Source: Mrakia gelida
Lineage: Eukaryota; Basidiomycota; Tremellomycetes; Cystofilobasidiales; Mrakiaceae
Direction of reading: 5' to 3'
Assembly: GCA_024345305.1 (NCBI GenBank)
Contig: BRON01000014.1
Span: 124,001 to 188,000, forward strand
Length of the DNA: 64,000 nucleotides
Positions 47,380-58,005 of the stretch are shown here, piece by piece; position 1 is the first letter of the stretch, and every line of letters begins with the position of its first letter. The position numbers and the translations under genes are program-made. The notes beneath the pieces were generated by a model. The model was given only the letters and a program-made list of their open reading frames with translations, was not told the origin of the DNA and made no database searches.

Positions 47380-48019
47380 TCACTCCTCTCGCTCGAACAA
47401 GCCGGCGATCTCCTTCAACTCCCCATCCTCGTCCAACGCGTAGCTGTCCCAGAGGCTCACCAACTCCTTCAACTTGTTTGCGAGTTCAGCATCAACCCCC
47501 TCCCTCCTCTCCTCCTCGCTCATCTTCGACACGACCGCCTTCATCGCACTGATCAACTCGTACGTCCCTCCATCGTTCCTCAGGGTCCTCCCAACTTGGG
47601 TCTCGGCGAGAACGAGGGATTTGCCCATTTTGCGGAGAGTCGAGATGGCTGATTCTTTGGTTTCGAAGGCTGATCGTTCGGTCGTCCGAGTCGTGATGTC
47701 CTGGCAGGCGTGGCAGAGCGAGTGAAGGGCGTCCGTCTCCTGCGATGTCGTCGTCCGCTCTTGCGTCCCTTCCCTCCGTCTGAAGGTGGGACCAGAAGGT
47801 CTTGGAGTGGTGATCGAAGTCGATCTTGATCTTGGATATTTTGTCGAGAGCCTCGACGACGGAGGCGAGGACGAGAGGGTGGGACTCGCACGCCTGGAGG
47901 AGAAGTTCGGATTGAAGGGAGGAGGAGAGAGGGAGGAGGAAGGAGGGCGAGAGTTTGAGAGGAGGAGGAAGGGAAGAGTCGGAAGAAGAGGTCGAGGAGG
48001 TTCTGGCTCGTTTGGACAT
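47380..48019 (-). pseudogene. Cut8/STS1-like gene copy B, frameshifted at a different site
   Basis: Paralogue of the copy at 35.1-35.7 kb. Opens MSKRARTSSTSSSDSS, then LLPLSSSLQSELLLQACESH and KIKIDFDHHSKTFWSHLQTE. A four-base insertion (a GGAC repeat near 47728-47735) shifts the frame, and DALHSLCHACQDITTRTTER then AISTLRKMGKSLVLAET and the C-terminal helices, ending FEREE, follow in the new frame. The region where copy A has its single-base insertion is intact here, and the reverse holds for this insertion in copy A. Both copies are therefore broken independently. Downstream, in divergent orientation as in copy A, is a truncated F-box-like gene. Confidence 0.65.
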
Positions 48020-48217
48020 GGAGTTGGGAAGACAGAGGGGGTGGAAAAGAAGGTTAAAAGGAGAGGGTGGGCGTCCAAGGGTGGAAGAAACGAAAAAGCG
48101 AAATCGTCGAGCTCACCTTTTTCTTCCTCCCGACGGCTTCGACACTGCTTCCTTCCCTCCCCCAATTTCTTCCCTTGGAAACTCAACAACTACTCTTCGC
48201 ATTCGACCTCGCCTCCA

Positions 48218-48519
48218 TGGCGCTCAGAGACTGAAGAATCGTCGCTCGAGGGCAGTGAAAGAAGGATCAGGACGGTCAAGAGGGACCCATGGTGAGCTCG
48301 AGCTTTCCTTCCTTCCTTCCCTTTCCTCCCTCCTACTTCCTCTCGTTCTCTACCCAGGCCTTTCTAAAGCTTTTGATCTCGACCCAAAAAGCTGAACTTT
48401 ACCTCTCCGTCCCTGATCGTGATCCACGGTTCCACCCTTCCCTCCCTCTTCCCTTTCAGATCGTCAACCTCATCCTCAACTCGACGGTCCCGTCGAACTC
48501 ATCGAACGACTGCTCCTAG
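48218..48519 (+). pseudogene. Truncated F-box-like gene B (decayed copy of member A)
   Basis: Occupies the same position relative to STS1-like copy B as F-box-like A does to copy A. The first exon aligns with member A at nucleotide level (AGGAATCG.., GCAGTGAAAG.., ending CCATG before a GTGAGCTCGAGCTTT donor), but its ATG frame meets TGA after a few codons. The second exon retains only IVNLILNS followed by VPSNSSNDCS and TAG. All of the C-terminal half is missing. The intron donor is conserved almost base for base. Confidence 0.65.
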
Positions 48520-48767
48520 CCCCGTCCCCCCCTCTTCTCTCTTTGCTGACGAGTGGCTCGCTCCTGACTGCCATCTCGCCGCCGCTGGTTCGAGATGATC
48601 ACGATTAATTGGCGGACGAGGTACGAGACAAGGGCGAGGTACCAATTTGTTTCGCTCTCCCGTTCAGATCGTTCCGCCACTTCTCTCGTCTTCCCATCTC
48701 CAAATTGACTGATTCTTCTCTCTCTTCCTGCCGACCTCATCAGCCTCTACCCTCCTCCAGCATCTTC

Positions 48768-50023
48768 ATGTTCTTCCTCCTCCTCCTCGCCGTCCTCTCC
48801 CTCTCAACCCTCTCGCCCGTTCGCGCGTCTTGCGCCAGCTCCCCTCCCACCAACTGCCCTGGAACCATCGCTGGCTCCTCTTTTAAACCTGTCGCTTGCT
48901 ACGTCGACTCTTTCCCTAGGTGAGCACCGCCGAATCCGTATCTTCTCTGACGAGTGAGCTCCAAGCTAACTCTCCCTTTCCTTTTCTAAAGGAACATCCC
49001 TTATTCAGGCTACGCTCCTACCCACGCAGGATGCCCAGCGTACTGTCGGAACTATGCTGGGTTCTTCTACAACGCTTACTACGGCGCATGCTATTGCGTG
49101 AGTCCCTTTAGTCATTTTGTCTTGAAGAGGAATGAAGATGTCTTCGACCAGCGTCGCTGACCTCGTCTTCTTCTTCTCGTTTCCCAGTCGTCGAGGTCGC
49201 AATCAGGAGATAGAGAGACGGCTTGCGTTACTCCTTCTATCGAGGCGAGTCGAAGCGCACGAGTGATGCATCGGCGAAGGGCAAAAACACTGACTTGCTT
49301 CGACTTCGATTCGTCCCTTCGATCCATCCCTCAGCTTTACACCGACAGCGAAGCTGCTCAAGCGAGCGGTCTTGTTCGTCGTCGCTACGCAGAGATGGCC
49401 CTCGCCGAGGAGGAGGCTGCTAAGGCGATTCTTTGCACCGGAGGGAAGCAAGCTTGCTTGATCGCTGAAGGATCTGACGCGTTCGAGGTGAGTGCTCGTT
49501 CTTTTCACTCGAGCGAGGTCGTCCCATTCAAGAGCTTGCCTTCATCTGACCCCTCGTCGCCTGTCTCACTCCTCCAGTGTATCGACACCACTCAAGAGCT
49601 CGAGTCGTGCGGAGGCTGTCGTTATGGGAGCGCTGGAGGAGCGTCCTCCAACGGGGTCACGTCCTCTCGGTGAGTTCGCGTCTCTCTTTGGCTTCGTCTC
49701 CTTCGAGGTCGCTTTACGAAGCGGTTTAGCCAGCTGACATCTCGCTTCTGACATGCTTCAAGACTCCGAATTCAAGGCCGCTTCCAAAAGAAGAAGGAAG
49801 AGATCGGAACCGAGTGAGTCGACTTCAAGTCCTTTTCTCGATTGTTCGACGCGTACCGTTCTGATCCTCGACCGTTCTGATCCTCGTCCTTTCCGCTTCC
49901 AGTTGCTCTTCTATTCCAGGAGTCTCCCTCTCAGGAGTCAGCTGCTCCTTCTCGTCGTGTACCGTCTACAAGTGCAGGTCGGGTTGGACTTTGAAGGAGG
50001 GGAAGTGCGTTCGTTCGAGGTAG
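48768..50023 (+). CDS. Secreted CPL1-domain protein (intact)
   Basis: Signal peptide MFFLLLLAVLSLSTLSPVRA, then a Cys-rich N-terminal region (CASSPPTNCPGTIAG, GYAPTHAGCPAYCRNYAGFF, YYGACYCSSRSQSG). A helical charged middle (EAAQASGLVRRRYAEMALAE) follows, and then the CPL1-like domain: FECIDTTQELESCGGCRYGS, then TDCSSIPGVSLSGVSCSFSS and CTVYKCRSGWTLKEGKCV, ending RSR at TAG 50021-50023. CPL1 is a small secreted Cys-rich protein family in basidiomycetes. A Cryptococcus member affects capsule and host immune response, but the role in this organism is unknown. The junction before TDC uses an exon with a Lys-rich insert. A 5'UTR intron ending just before the ATG is likely (AG at 48759-48760). Confidence 0.72.
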
Positions 50024-50400
50024 CTTTTTGGGTCAATCGTCGGTCGAGCGCTTGTCCTTCTTCTCCTTTCCTTCTTTTCGGTTATTTGGGCCTTTCCCTT
50101 CGTTGTACGCTTGATACCTTCGCTTTCAATGTTGTGATGAAGTTGATCTCGAAGTGCCATCGTCGACAAAGGACGACTGATACGACGCGTCTTCTCTCTC
50201 TCGTGCTCGTTGTTCGTTCGCAAACGTGAGGCTCGCTCTCCATCTTGCTCTCCTCAGCCTTCCTTCCGTCCTTCCAAGGACCCTCAGACCTCCTTTTCTC
50301 TCGCCTCTCTTGCTCTCCAGCCCAATGCGAAAGAGCTTCAAATCGTACATACATCGAGCCTGCCGAAAAACATCCCTCTCGTCGTCGATCCCACCCACGC
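50024..50400. other. Convergent intergenic region
   Basis: 3' ends of the CPL1 and SPF27 genes. One GACGCGTC copy near 50183. No gene seen. Confidence 0.35.
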
Positions 50401-51874
50401 TCAGGCCAATCCAAGATCCCTCTCCTTCCTCTTCAGCTGCTCGACCTCCGCCTCCAGCGCCGCGTTCGCCAGCTCGGTCTGCAGCGTCGACGAGATGAGT
50501 TGCGTCCATTGACCTTCCAGTCGCTCGAGGACTTTGGAGGCGTCGACCTGTTGGAACGAAACGCGAGACGAGAGGGCAGGGAGGAGAGGAGAGCGAGAAC
50601 GTCAGCAAGGGTGCTTTGACGGGGTGATGTTCTCATCGATGAGTCTCGAAGGAGAACAGAACGAGGAGCGCGAGCGAGGAAGGAGGCGAAAGCGAAGTCG
50701 AATCGAACCAACCTGGTGGTTCTTCCTCTTCCTGTTGAGCTCGACGAGTTCCTCCTTCATGGTGGCGACGGTGGCCTCGAGCTGAGCAGCATCGGCTGTG
50801 AGGAGGTGGTTGTGGATGAGATGGGCGTTGGGGCCGAAGGAAGTGAGGAGGGAGAGGTTGGTTTGACTGGAGGGGAGGAGAGGGAGGAGAAGGGAGGCAA
50901 AGAGAGGGAGAGAAGCAAGGTTAGCACGAGTCTCGGGGGAGAAGAGGGGGTCGAAGAGCGATGTGATATGATGTGATGCGTGATTGAGGTGTTGGTGAAG
51001 GAGTGTTTGGGATGGGGAAGCGTCGAAGAGGGAAGGAAACGTCAAGCTCACCGGACTCCGAGATGCTCGACCTGAGCTCGGGCGTTCAAACTGGCGGCCT
51101 TCCACTCCTCCTCTGTAGGGTTTTCGGATATAGGAGCTGGGAGTTGGTATCGGTTTCGGTCGAGAGCGGAGAGCTGGCGACGAGGGAAAAGAGTGAAGAG
51201 AGAAGATGCGAGGATGTGAGCTCGCGTCTCTCTTGACGAAGGGGAAGGAGAGGTCAAGGGAGGAGACAGAAGAACGAACGGGTTGATCTGGGTAGTTGGC
51301 GAGCAAAGAAGAGAGTCCGGGGGAGTCCTGAGGTGCGAAAGTGGAGTGAAGAAGTAGGTTAGCGACTAAGTTTGAAGGACGACGAGGATGGATGGGCTGA
51401 ATGGAGGGGAAGGGAAGGAGGAAGGGAGGGCGAGCTCGAGACGATGACCCTTTCAGCCATCCCAGCTCTTCCTCCTCTTTTCTCCCGAAGTAGAGGGACG
51501 AGAAGCCTCCAAAGGAGCTTCCAAAGTCGAAGAGATCCTGTCCTAGCTCGTTCCAAGGACGGATGAAGAAACGACTGAGCTCACCTCGAACAACTCCTTC
51601 TCCGGACCTTTTGGCAGACGAGGATGCTCCGCTCGCACTCCTCCCATCTTGGCCATCTCAGCTTGAACAAGAGACTCGGCAGTCTCACGGAGACCTGCGA
51701 GGGGGGCGAAGGAAACGGATTGAGGTCAGCTCCGAGTAGGGATGGATGGGAGGGAGGAAAGGCAGAAGGAGGTCGTCTGAGCTCACCTGGCACATCCTCC
51801 AGATCTCGGTCGATGTAGGGAAGAGAGTCGATCAGATCGGCCGAATCGTGAGGAGTAGTCGTAGAGGTGGACAT
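50401..51874 (-). CDS. SPF27: Pre-mRNA-splicing factor SPF27 (BCAS2), Prp19 complex
   Basis: Coiled-coil subunit of the NineTeen complex (NTC/Prp19) that activates the spliceosome. Exons assemble to MSTSTTTPHDSADLIDSLPY, IDRDLEDVPG, LRETAESLVQAEMAKMGGVR, KELFE, NELGQDLF (region where the orthologue has F..LL), LSALDRNRYQLPAPISENPT with the EEEW motif, AQVEHLGVR and NLSLLTSFGPNAHLIHNHLL. The C-terminal coiled coils (QLEATVATMKEELVELNRKR, then KVLERLEGQWTQLISSTLQT and ANAALEAEVEQLKRKERDL) complete it, with TGA at 50401. The combination of DSLPY...RxxYxLPxP...HN-LL...W is the SPF27 pattern. About 230 residues. Orthology is firm; exon edges in the middle are approximate. Confidence 0.9.
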
Positions 51875-51985
51875 GATGAGGAGAGCCGGGAAAGAAATGG
51901 GAAAAGAAGAGGAGGAAGGGTCGAAGAGGGTCGTCGTTGCTGTTGAAACGAGAGAGGAGAGCTCGAGCTTTCCCTTTCGACGGCC
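51875..51985. promoter_or_regulatory. Compact 111-bp divergent promoter between SPF27 and F-box-like gene
   Basis: The two start codons are only 111 bases apart. No TATA-like element is obvious. It is purine-rich on the plus strand and includes a GAGCTCGAGCTTT string next to the right-hand ATG. Confidence 0.5.
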
Positions 51986-53397
51986 ATGTTCTCCTTTTCT
52001 CGCCTTTCTGCTTTGCTCGCTCCAACGATCTCTACGAGAGAATCAGAGGTGAGTAGAACGAGGCTCGGTTACTCCCTTCTCTTCCTTTTCGTACGTCGAT
52101 AGAGCTCCGCTCGTCGTCCATCCGAGCTGACCTCGACCTCCTCCCGTCCCTCCTCCCTCTCTCTCCCTTCTTCCAGGCCGACCTTCCGTCCAAGGCTCAC
52201 TCCTTCCCTTGGGAGATCCTTCTTCACATCATCTCCTTCGCGGATCAATCCACACTCGCTTCCCTCTCTCTCGTCTCCTTCACCGTCTGGGAGACCGCTC
52301 GACCTCTCTTGTACGAAGACGTCGAGATTACTTCCCTCGAAGCTCTCGTTGGTTTGCTGTTCGTGGTCAGTCCAGCTTCGTTCCAATCTTCTACTAGACC
52401 TTGGTCAGCACCTCCTTATCACCATGCTGATTGTGCTTCCTCTTCTCTTTCTTTTAATTCGCAGGAGCGAACGCAGACCTCTCCCCGCCTCCCTCCTTCT
52501 CGTCACTTCACCATCCCAACCCTCACCCTTCGACTCCCACTCGTTCTTCACTCCCCAAGCCAACCCTCCATCCCGTTCCTTCTCCTCACCGGTCATCCTC
52601 CTCGAGTTACCGAAACAAATCCTGCTCTCCTCCTCCTCAACTCCCTCCCTCGTCCAGTCGGAACCCTCGTCCTTCCCATCGAAACCACCCTCCACTCCTT
52701 CGACTTCATCTTCCAAACCATCCTTCATCGGGTCAATCCTTCCCACGTCCTCTTCTCCAACTCGAACCCCAACATCGGGAGCTGGACCCCTTACTCGACG
52801 ACCCCAGAGATCCTAGACTTCGTTCCTCCCTTCGTCGCGAAGTGGACGCGACTCAAGCGAGTCATCAGTCAAGGTCACACATGGAGGGAGCTGAGGGATA
52901 CCTCCAGTCGTCGACGACGAGCCATCCCCTTCCCCGTCATCTGGCTGGATCATCATCGTCGCTCGCTCGAGGAGGTCGTCTTTGATTTCACGACGACAGG
53001 GAGAGAGGATGGGTACGCGCGTAGCCTTCGTCGAGGGAGTTTGAACGAAGTCCTTCTCCTCGGCGGAGCTTACAATGCGCACCTATCGGACGGAGCGGTG
53101 ATTGTGAGGGTTTGTTTCGAGGAGGAGGAAGCGGCGAAGAAGGACGTTGAGAAGCTGGAGCCGAGGTTGAAGAGGAAGGTTCGAGTCGAGGTCGTCGCAG
53201 ACACGTACCTTTTTCGTGTTGCGGTGATGCCGGTCGCAGTGGTGATGTTATCATGGGTCCTTCCTGAAGCTTCGTTTCCGGCGAGACGCTCATCGCGTTC
53301 TCGATTCTCAGACTTGTCGCGTCCGATCCACGCTGGACCTCCGCCCGTCTTCTCGCTTCCCACTCTCTCTTCACTCGTCGGCTCTTCCACGTGTTAA
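51986..53397 (+). CDS. F-box-like protein, 52-kb member
   Basis: Exon 1 encodes MFSFSRLSALLAPTISTRES E. Exon 2 starts ADLPSKAHSFPWEILLHIIS and continues FADQSTLASLSLVSFTVWE, TARPLLYEDVEITSLEALVG, a clear F-box pattern. Exon 3 (from ERTQTSPRLPPSRHF) is a leucine-rich region: TLTLRLPLVLHS, NSLPRPVGTLVLPIETT, LHSFDFIFQTILHRVNPSHV, RSLEEVVFDFTT, LNEVLLLGGAYNAHL, ending with a poorly conserved tail at TAA 53395-53397. About 410 residues. Relative of members E and D in this window. An SCF ubiquitin-ligase adaptor role is inferred from the fold only. Confidence 0.72.
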
Positions 53398-53596
53398 CCA
53401 CCTGGTCGCATCACTTGGAGGATAGATCTCCGTTGCTCTCAATCACTTCAACCTCGAAGAGGCGAGACGCGTCGCGAACGCGGAGTCGCCTTTCTTTCCT
53501 CCTCCTTAGCGATCCTCCTCTTCTCTTCTCGCCGCTCGTGTAAATTAGAGGATGACATCAGATGAGATCGTAGTCGACAAAGCTTAACTACCAATG

Positions 53597-53990
53597 TCAC
53601 ATTGCTGCCTCCTCGACGACCACGAGCTCGACCCTCCCTTGTTCCTCTTCCTTCAATTTTGCCAGCTACTCCTTCCACCCCTTTTCCACCGCCTTCCCTA
53701 CCAGAATCTTCATCTTCAACCCCGCCATCCCAAACACTCCCATCACACGAAGAACCTGAACGAAAGTCTCGTCTCCCCTTTCGGGACTCCCGCTCACGTC
53801 GAGCTCCAACTCGAAAGCTCCTCCGCTTCGGAGGTACGGCGAGTTCCGAAGGATGAAGTGTGCGTTCAGTCCGAGGAAGGGTCCAAATTCTCCTATGCTA
53901 CAGGACAGGGTAAGGGACCGAAATCTGCTTCCCCAGGCGACGAGCGTTCGAGTCCAATCGCAGAGGAAGAGACGACGATGCCGACTTGAC
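53597..53990 (-). pseudogene. 3'-end fragment of an F-box-like gene (member A type)
   Basis: The minus strand matches the last third of F-box-like A nucleotide for nucleotide over long runs: the segment equivalent to NSRFRSLTLRGG, SGGAFELMV, VGVLQRMGVFDPAGL, the region of KEGWKEELAKL and the end EQERVELVVVEEAA. The reading frame contains a TAG where A has the Glu of KEE (near 53668-53670). The 5' portion is absent. The natural end GCAATG TGA is retained at 53597. A dead remnant, useful as evidence of past duplication. Confidence 0.75.
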
Positions 53991-54707
53991 CGATTTTCGG
54001 TTCGGTTTGGCAGTCTATTGATGTCGTTACCGACTTACTGAAACAGAGCAACGTCTCGTACATGCTTCTCCTTTGACCATGCGGCTGAAAGAGAGAGAGG
54101 AAGAATGAAGCTCGCTCCGAGCCTGAGTCTCTTCTTCTCGAACTGAGCTGACTCGCGACGCGTCTCCTTTCCGCTTTCGATGATTCGCCCTTGCCGTTGG
54201 AACGGACCGAGACCATGCACGCGTAAGCTCTGAGCCTTCGCCGCCGCCATGTACTACCCGTCGAAGTTGAGCTTGGATTGATTCTGGAAAAAAGAGACTC
54301 GGAACTGCGATCCCGTCGCTGCAAAAATCGAGGAGACATTCACGAGCAGACCGACGAGGTGGGGCCGCTTTGCTCAGCGCTAGATATGTGCGGAGTCTGA
54401 GGGACTTGATAGTCAAGGCACCGACATACGAGCTCTATCTACAGCCCGTGGGATCGAGATGAGAAGAGAGAGGCGTCGACTCGACGCGTCGATCTCGCGC
54501 GGACCTCACTCTTTCGCTTCATCTTCAATTGAAGTGCTGGTCACACAAGGCTCTCGAGGCTCGAATCAAGTGTGTAAAGATATACTCAGATGTTCACAAG
54601 CGTCCCCGACTGGCGTCCTAACTGAAAGGAACCAAGAACGAACAGAGTCAGCTCGACGCGGTCTAATCTCTCGCTTCGTTGAGAAAGGAGAATAAAGAAA
54701 ACTCACT
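53991..54707. other. Intergenic with GACGCGTC pair and a likely 3'UTR intron
   Basis: Contains GACGCGTC near 54157 and 54482. A 3'UTR intron for the gene ending at 54708 is suggested on the minus strand: donor GTGAGTT directly after the stop (about 54705), CTGAC branch near 54650 and acceptor TTTCAG near 54624. No further gene is supported. Confidence 0.35.
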
Positions 54708-56467
54708 TCAATAGTTATAAAAGCTTGGAGACACAACGTAAAGTCTCACGTTCCCTTTATCGGCGTTCATCCTCACCATACCCTTCCCATCCACCCCACC
54801 GCCCGGGACCTGGCTGAACTTGTAGTTCAACTTTCTCTGCACCTTCCCGTCTGCGAGTCCTCCCCAGGTCATGAAGGTTCCACCCCCCCTCGTCAAAGCC
54901 TTCTTGACGGTAGGCAATCCCTCGTTCGTCGCCAGCTCGAACTCGCCGTCGAACGAATCGAAAGGGAAGATGATGTCTGTTCCTCCTCCCTGCGACGTCG
55001 AGTTTAGGTTGACTCCTCCTAGTAAGGAAGCGTAGGAGCCAGAGGTAGCGAAGGATGTGATATTAGCTGTGATGTTGCCGTTGGTGCTGATGAGGGTGAG
55101 GTTGTAAGCGGAGGAAGGGGAGGGGAGGGTTGAGGGGGGAGTGAAGGTGAGGTTGGAGAGGTGGATGGTTCCGTGCGAGAGGAGGGTACCGGAGGCGAGG
55201 GAGTAGGAACCTGAGATGGAGCGGCTAGCGTAGATCGAGAGGGAGGGAGCGAAGAGGGGCTGGTGGGAAAAGAAAGAAAAGAAAGGGGAGCGGGAAGTGT
55301 GAGTCGGAGGAGAAGGAAGGGACTCGACGCGTCTACCGAACGGATAAACTCACAGAGGTGGCATCGATGGAACCTGAACCGAGTCGAACGTCAACGAAAT
55401 CGAAGGTAGCGTTCTTGAGATCTTGAACTTTGAGGTCTCCGGCGGCTGTGGAGACGTCAAGACGGCGAGCGGAGAGAGTCGGAGGGACGAAGATCGTGAC
55501 GGTGAACAGCATCGACGAGTCGAGCCACAAGTCAGGTTGAGATGCGATCTGAGAGACGCTCGAGAGTCCGAAAGTATCTTTTCCAACCGTCTGCAAGGGA
55601 GGAAAGGAGCGCGGATCAGCCCCGTGATGCAGAAGCGACGCTTGACGCGAAAACAAACTCGAGCTCACCTTCATCGCGAGTCCGACCGCGCTATCCCCAT
55701 CAGAGCTCTCCACCTTGTAACCGTACGATCCTCCCGCCGTCTTGGAGAGCTGATCCGATCCCCACTGCTTCCTCGCATCTTGGTTTCCCCCCGAAGAGCC
55801 CTTCCAGAACGCGTCGACCCTCGCACTCCAATCCGTTGAGTTGTCGGGCGAGGAAGCGAAGACGATGTCCGTCGAGCGCTGTCCGAAGATCTTGACGAAG
55901 TAGGAGGACGATGAGATGGGCGTGGGGATTTGGAGGAGCTGAGAGGAAGAGGTGAGGACGGTTGCGTCGAGAGTGTTGATGAAGGAGAAGTTGGAGACGG
56001 TCGGAGGGGAGAAGGTGAAGGGAGTGAGGAGGTCGCCGTCGGAAGATATGAGGGAGGTGAAGATCTTGAGAAGAAATAGAGGATACGGTCAGAGTCATGT
56101 ATACACGAAGAGCAGCCGCGAGAACAAACAAACTAACCTTGGGTTGGACCATCCTTCTTGCTGCACTTAAATCAGCCAGGTTGTCCAGCTTCGATTCCTG
56201 CGCTCGATGAACTCCATACCAGATCATCGTAGCCACCAGAGCGACGAGAGCCAGTATCACCGCTCCCAGGACCATCTTTGCTCTCTGCGAGAACCTCCAG
56301 AACTGCCACCAACGAGGCCGAGGTTTGAGCGTTGAACCTTCGACGTCCGAGCTCACCAGCGGTCTCGAAGGATCTGATGGAGGGTCGTCGTAGGCGTGTC
56401 GATCGCAGGCTGGGAGGGAGTCGTCTAGAGACTGCCTGTCGGGTTGAGGTGACGTCGAGGTTGGCAT
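54708..56467 (-). CDS. Type II membrane protein with beta-repeat ectodomain
   Basis: Cytosolic N-terminus MPTSTSPQPDRQSLDDSLPA to RPRWWQFWRFSQRAKM, then one helix MVLGAVILALVALVATMIW and a long ectodomain. That domain is built of short beta-prone segments: TPFTFSPPTVSNFSFINTLD, SYFVKIFGQRSTDIVFASSP, LDVSTAAGDLKVQDLKNATF, DFVDVRLGSGSIDAT, PLFAPSLSIYASRSISGSYS, HGTIHLSNLTF, NLTLISTNGNITANITSFAT, GDIIFPFDSFDG-like and NADKGNVRLYVVSP. The repeating LxVxTxxGxLxVxxLxN style resembles the DUF4097 putative-adhesin type of beta-helix. N-glycosylation sites are frequent. About 470 residues. Ends FYNY. No function can be assigned. Confidence 0.65.
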
Positions 56468-56811
56468 GGGAGGAATGGGGTGAGGGTTGAAAGGAAGAAG
56501 GAGGAAGAGGAGAGAGGAAGGGTTGTTTTCGACGTCGATGCCCAGGGATTTGAAGCTTTGAAGACAGGTTTGTCACCTGTTCAACCTTCTACTGATAACG
56601 ACTCGGGGCCTTTTCGGTTCCTACAGTTCGTGAAGGTCGATTTTTCACGAGGAGGTCAGCGAAGTGCGCAGGAGGGAGCATCGAGGAGGGCGGAGAAAGG
56701 GAGGAAGGATGGAGGAGGAAGGAGATGAAAAGGAGGACGAAGGCGGGTGTTGCTGGGCCTGCTGAGAGTTGGTTCATTGATAGAAGGAGGATCGGATAGT
56801 CAAGGAAGCGG
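56468..56811. other. Intergenic between the adhesin-like gene and F-box-like C
   Basis: Promoter of the adhesin-like gene and 3' region of F-box-like C. No motif recognised and no gene seen. Confidence 0.35.
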
Positions 56812-57739
56812 CTAGGGATATAGTGGCGAGTTGATGCGGATATCTAGGCCCGATTGGAAGGTTTGTCGAGATGCTGGAGCTGGCGCGTGAGAAGGAAGGG
56901 AGGCGATGGTGAGCTCTCGAATCTCGTTTCGTTTGAGCCCACCCTCCCTCCTGCCTCGCTCCCAACCGCATTGAAAATCAAAGGTGGGAGAGATGTGAGG
57001 TAGGATAAAGAGGAGGAATGAGTCGAAGGTGTAGTAAGTGAAGGATGCCGAGGAAGCTGGGAGGAGGGAGAGGCGTTCGAGAGCGATGGGAGAAACGCCG
57101 AGGAGGCGAGGAGGGAGAGAGATGCCTGATTTCTCGACGAGATGGGGGACCAGGGCGTTGATGCATATGTAGAGATGGAGGGTGAGGTTCTGTACTTGGG
57201 AGAGCGAGAGGTGAGGGATGAGACGGGAGCGAGGTTTGAGCTTCGTCTGTAGGGAGAAGGTGATGAGGAGGGGAAGGGACGATGGTCAGCTCGTTCGTCT
57301 TCTCCTCCCTCCTTCTTCATCCCTTGCTTCGAGACTCACTCCGCAGAAGAAGCTGACTATCCCTCGAGCTGACTTTATCACTGCGTCCCTATAGAGTTCC
57401 TCGCTGGCCTCCTCCAAGCAACCGAACGAGACCAGGCGGAGCGAGGCGAGCGAAGGGAGGTCGTCTTGGAGCTCGGCGAGGATGAGCTTGACGATCTCGA
57501 GAGGGAAGAAGGATCGAAGGGACGAGTTCTGAAAAGGAAGCAGAGAGAGAGAGGTAGAGATCAGGCTCCTGGGTCGAGAACGAGATAAGTAGGGCAGCGT
57601 GCGTGTGGACGGAAGGGAGGAAAGAGGGAGGAGAGGGAAGGAAGGTGAGACTCGAGCTCACCATGGGTTGATCTGCGTGCTGCTGCTGTTCCTCCTCCGG
57701 CTGCTCTCTAGCGACAGCTCTTCGATTCCTAGGAGGCAT
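56812..57739 (-). CDS. F-box-like protein, family member C, C-terminally shortened
   Basis: Close paralogue of member A. Exon 1 MPPRNRRAVAREQPEEEQQQ ends ..HADQPM before GTGAGCTCGAG. Exon 2 begins NSSLRSFFPLEIVKLILAEL and continues LQDDLPSLASLRLVSFGCLE with EASEELYRDAVIKSARGIVS. Exon 3 has TKLKPRSRLIPHLSLSQVQN, LVEKSGISLPPR and TFDSFLLFILPHISPTFDF, then diverges (WERGRREGGLKRNEI...) and stops near 56812, about 100 residues earlier than A. It lacks the RSLTLRGG and ELVVVEEAAE blocks. It may be a truncated but expressed gene, or carry a further unseen exon. Unlike A and B it has no STS1-like neighbour. The F-box portion is intact. Confidence 0.6.
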
Positions 57740-58005
57740 GGCGGCGCGGTTGAGAGGGCCAAACGTGGATCAGGAGGTTTGTGAAGGGGAGGGAAGGGAA
57801 GGGTGAAGGACTGGTCAAGGAAGGAAGGCTCGAGCTCAACTTTCGACCTTTGTCCTCGTCTCCGCAAGCCTCGACCTTCCTCCACATCCACCTTTACAAC
57901 ACATGCTTACTCGTAGCCTCTAATCACCACGACTGGACTCTTCTTCATCTCAGAATCCCACTCGTACCGAAACCAACCTCCTTCGACGCTTCAATCCTCC
58001 TCGCG
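57740..58005. promoter_or_regulatory. Divergent region between F-box-like C and D
   Basis: About 270 bases between start codons of two family members in divergent orientation. Contains a CTCGAGCTCAAC string but no GACGCGTC copy. Confidence 0.4.

Noticed and set aside
53448..53678. Minus-strand Arg-rich small ORF
   Set aside because: Out of frame with the F-box-like remnant, whose homologous frame ends at 53597.
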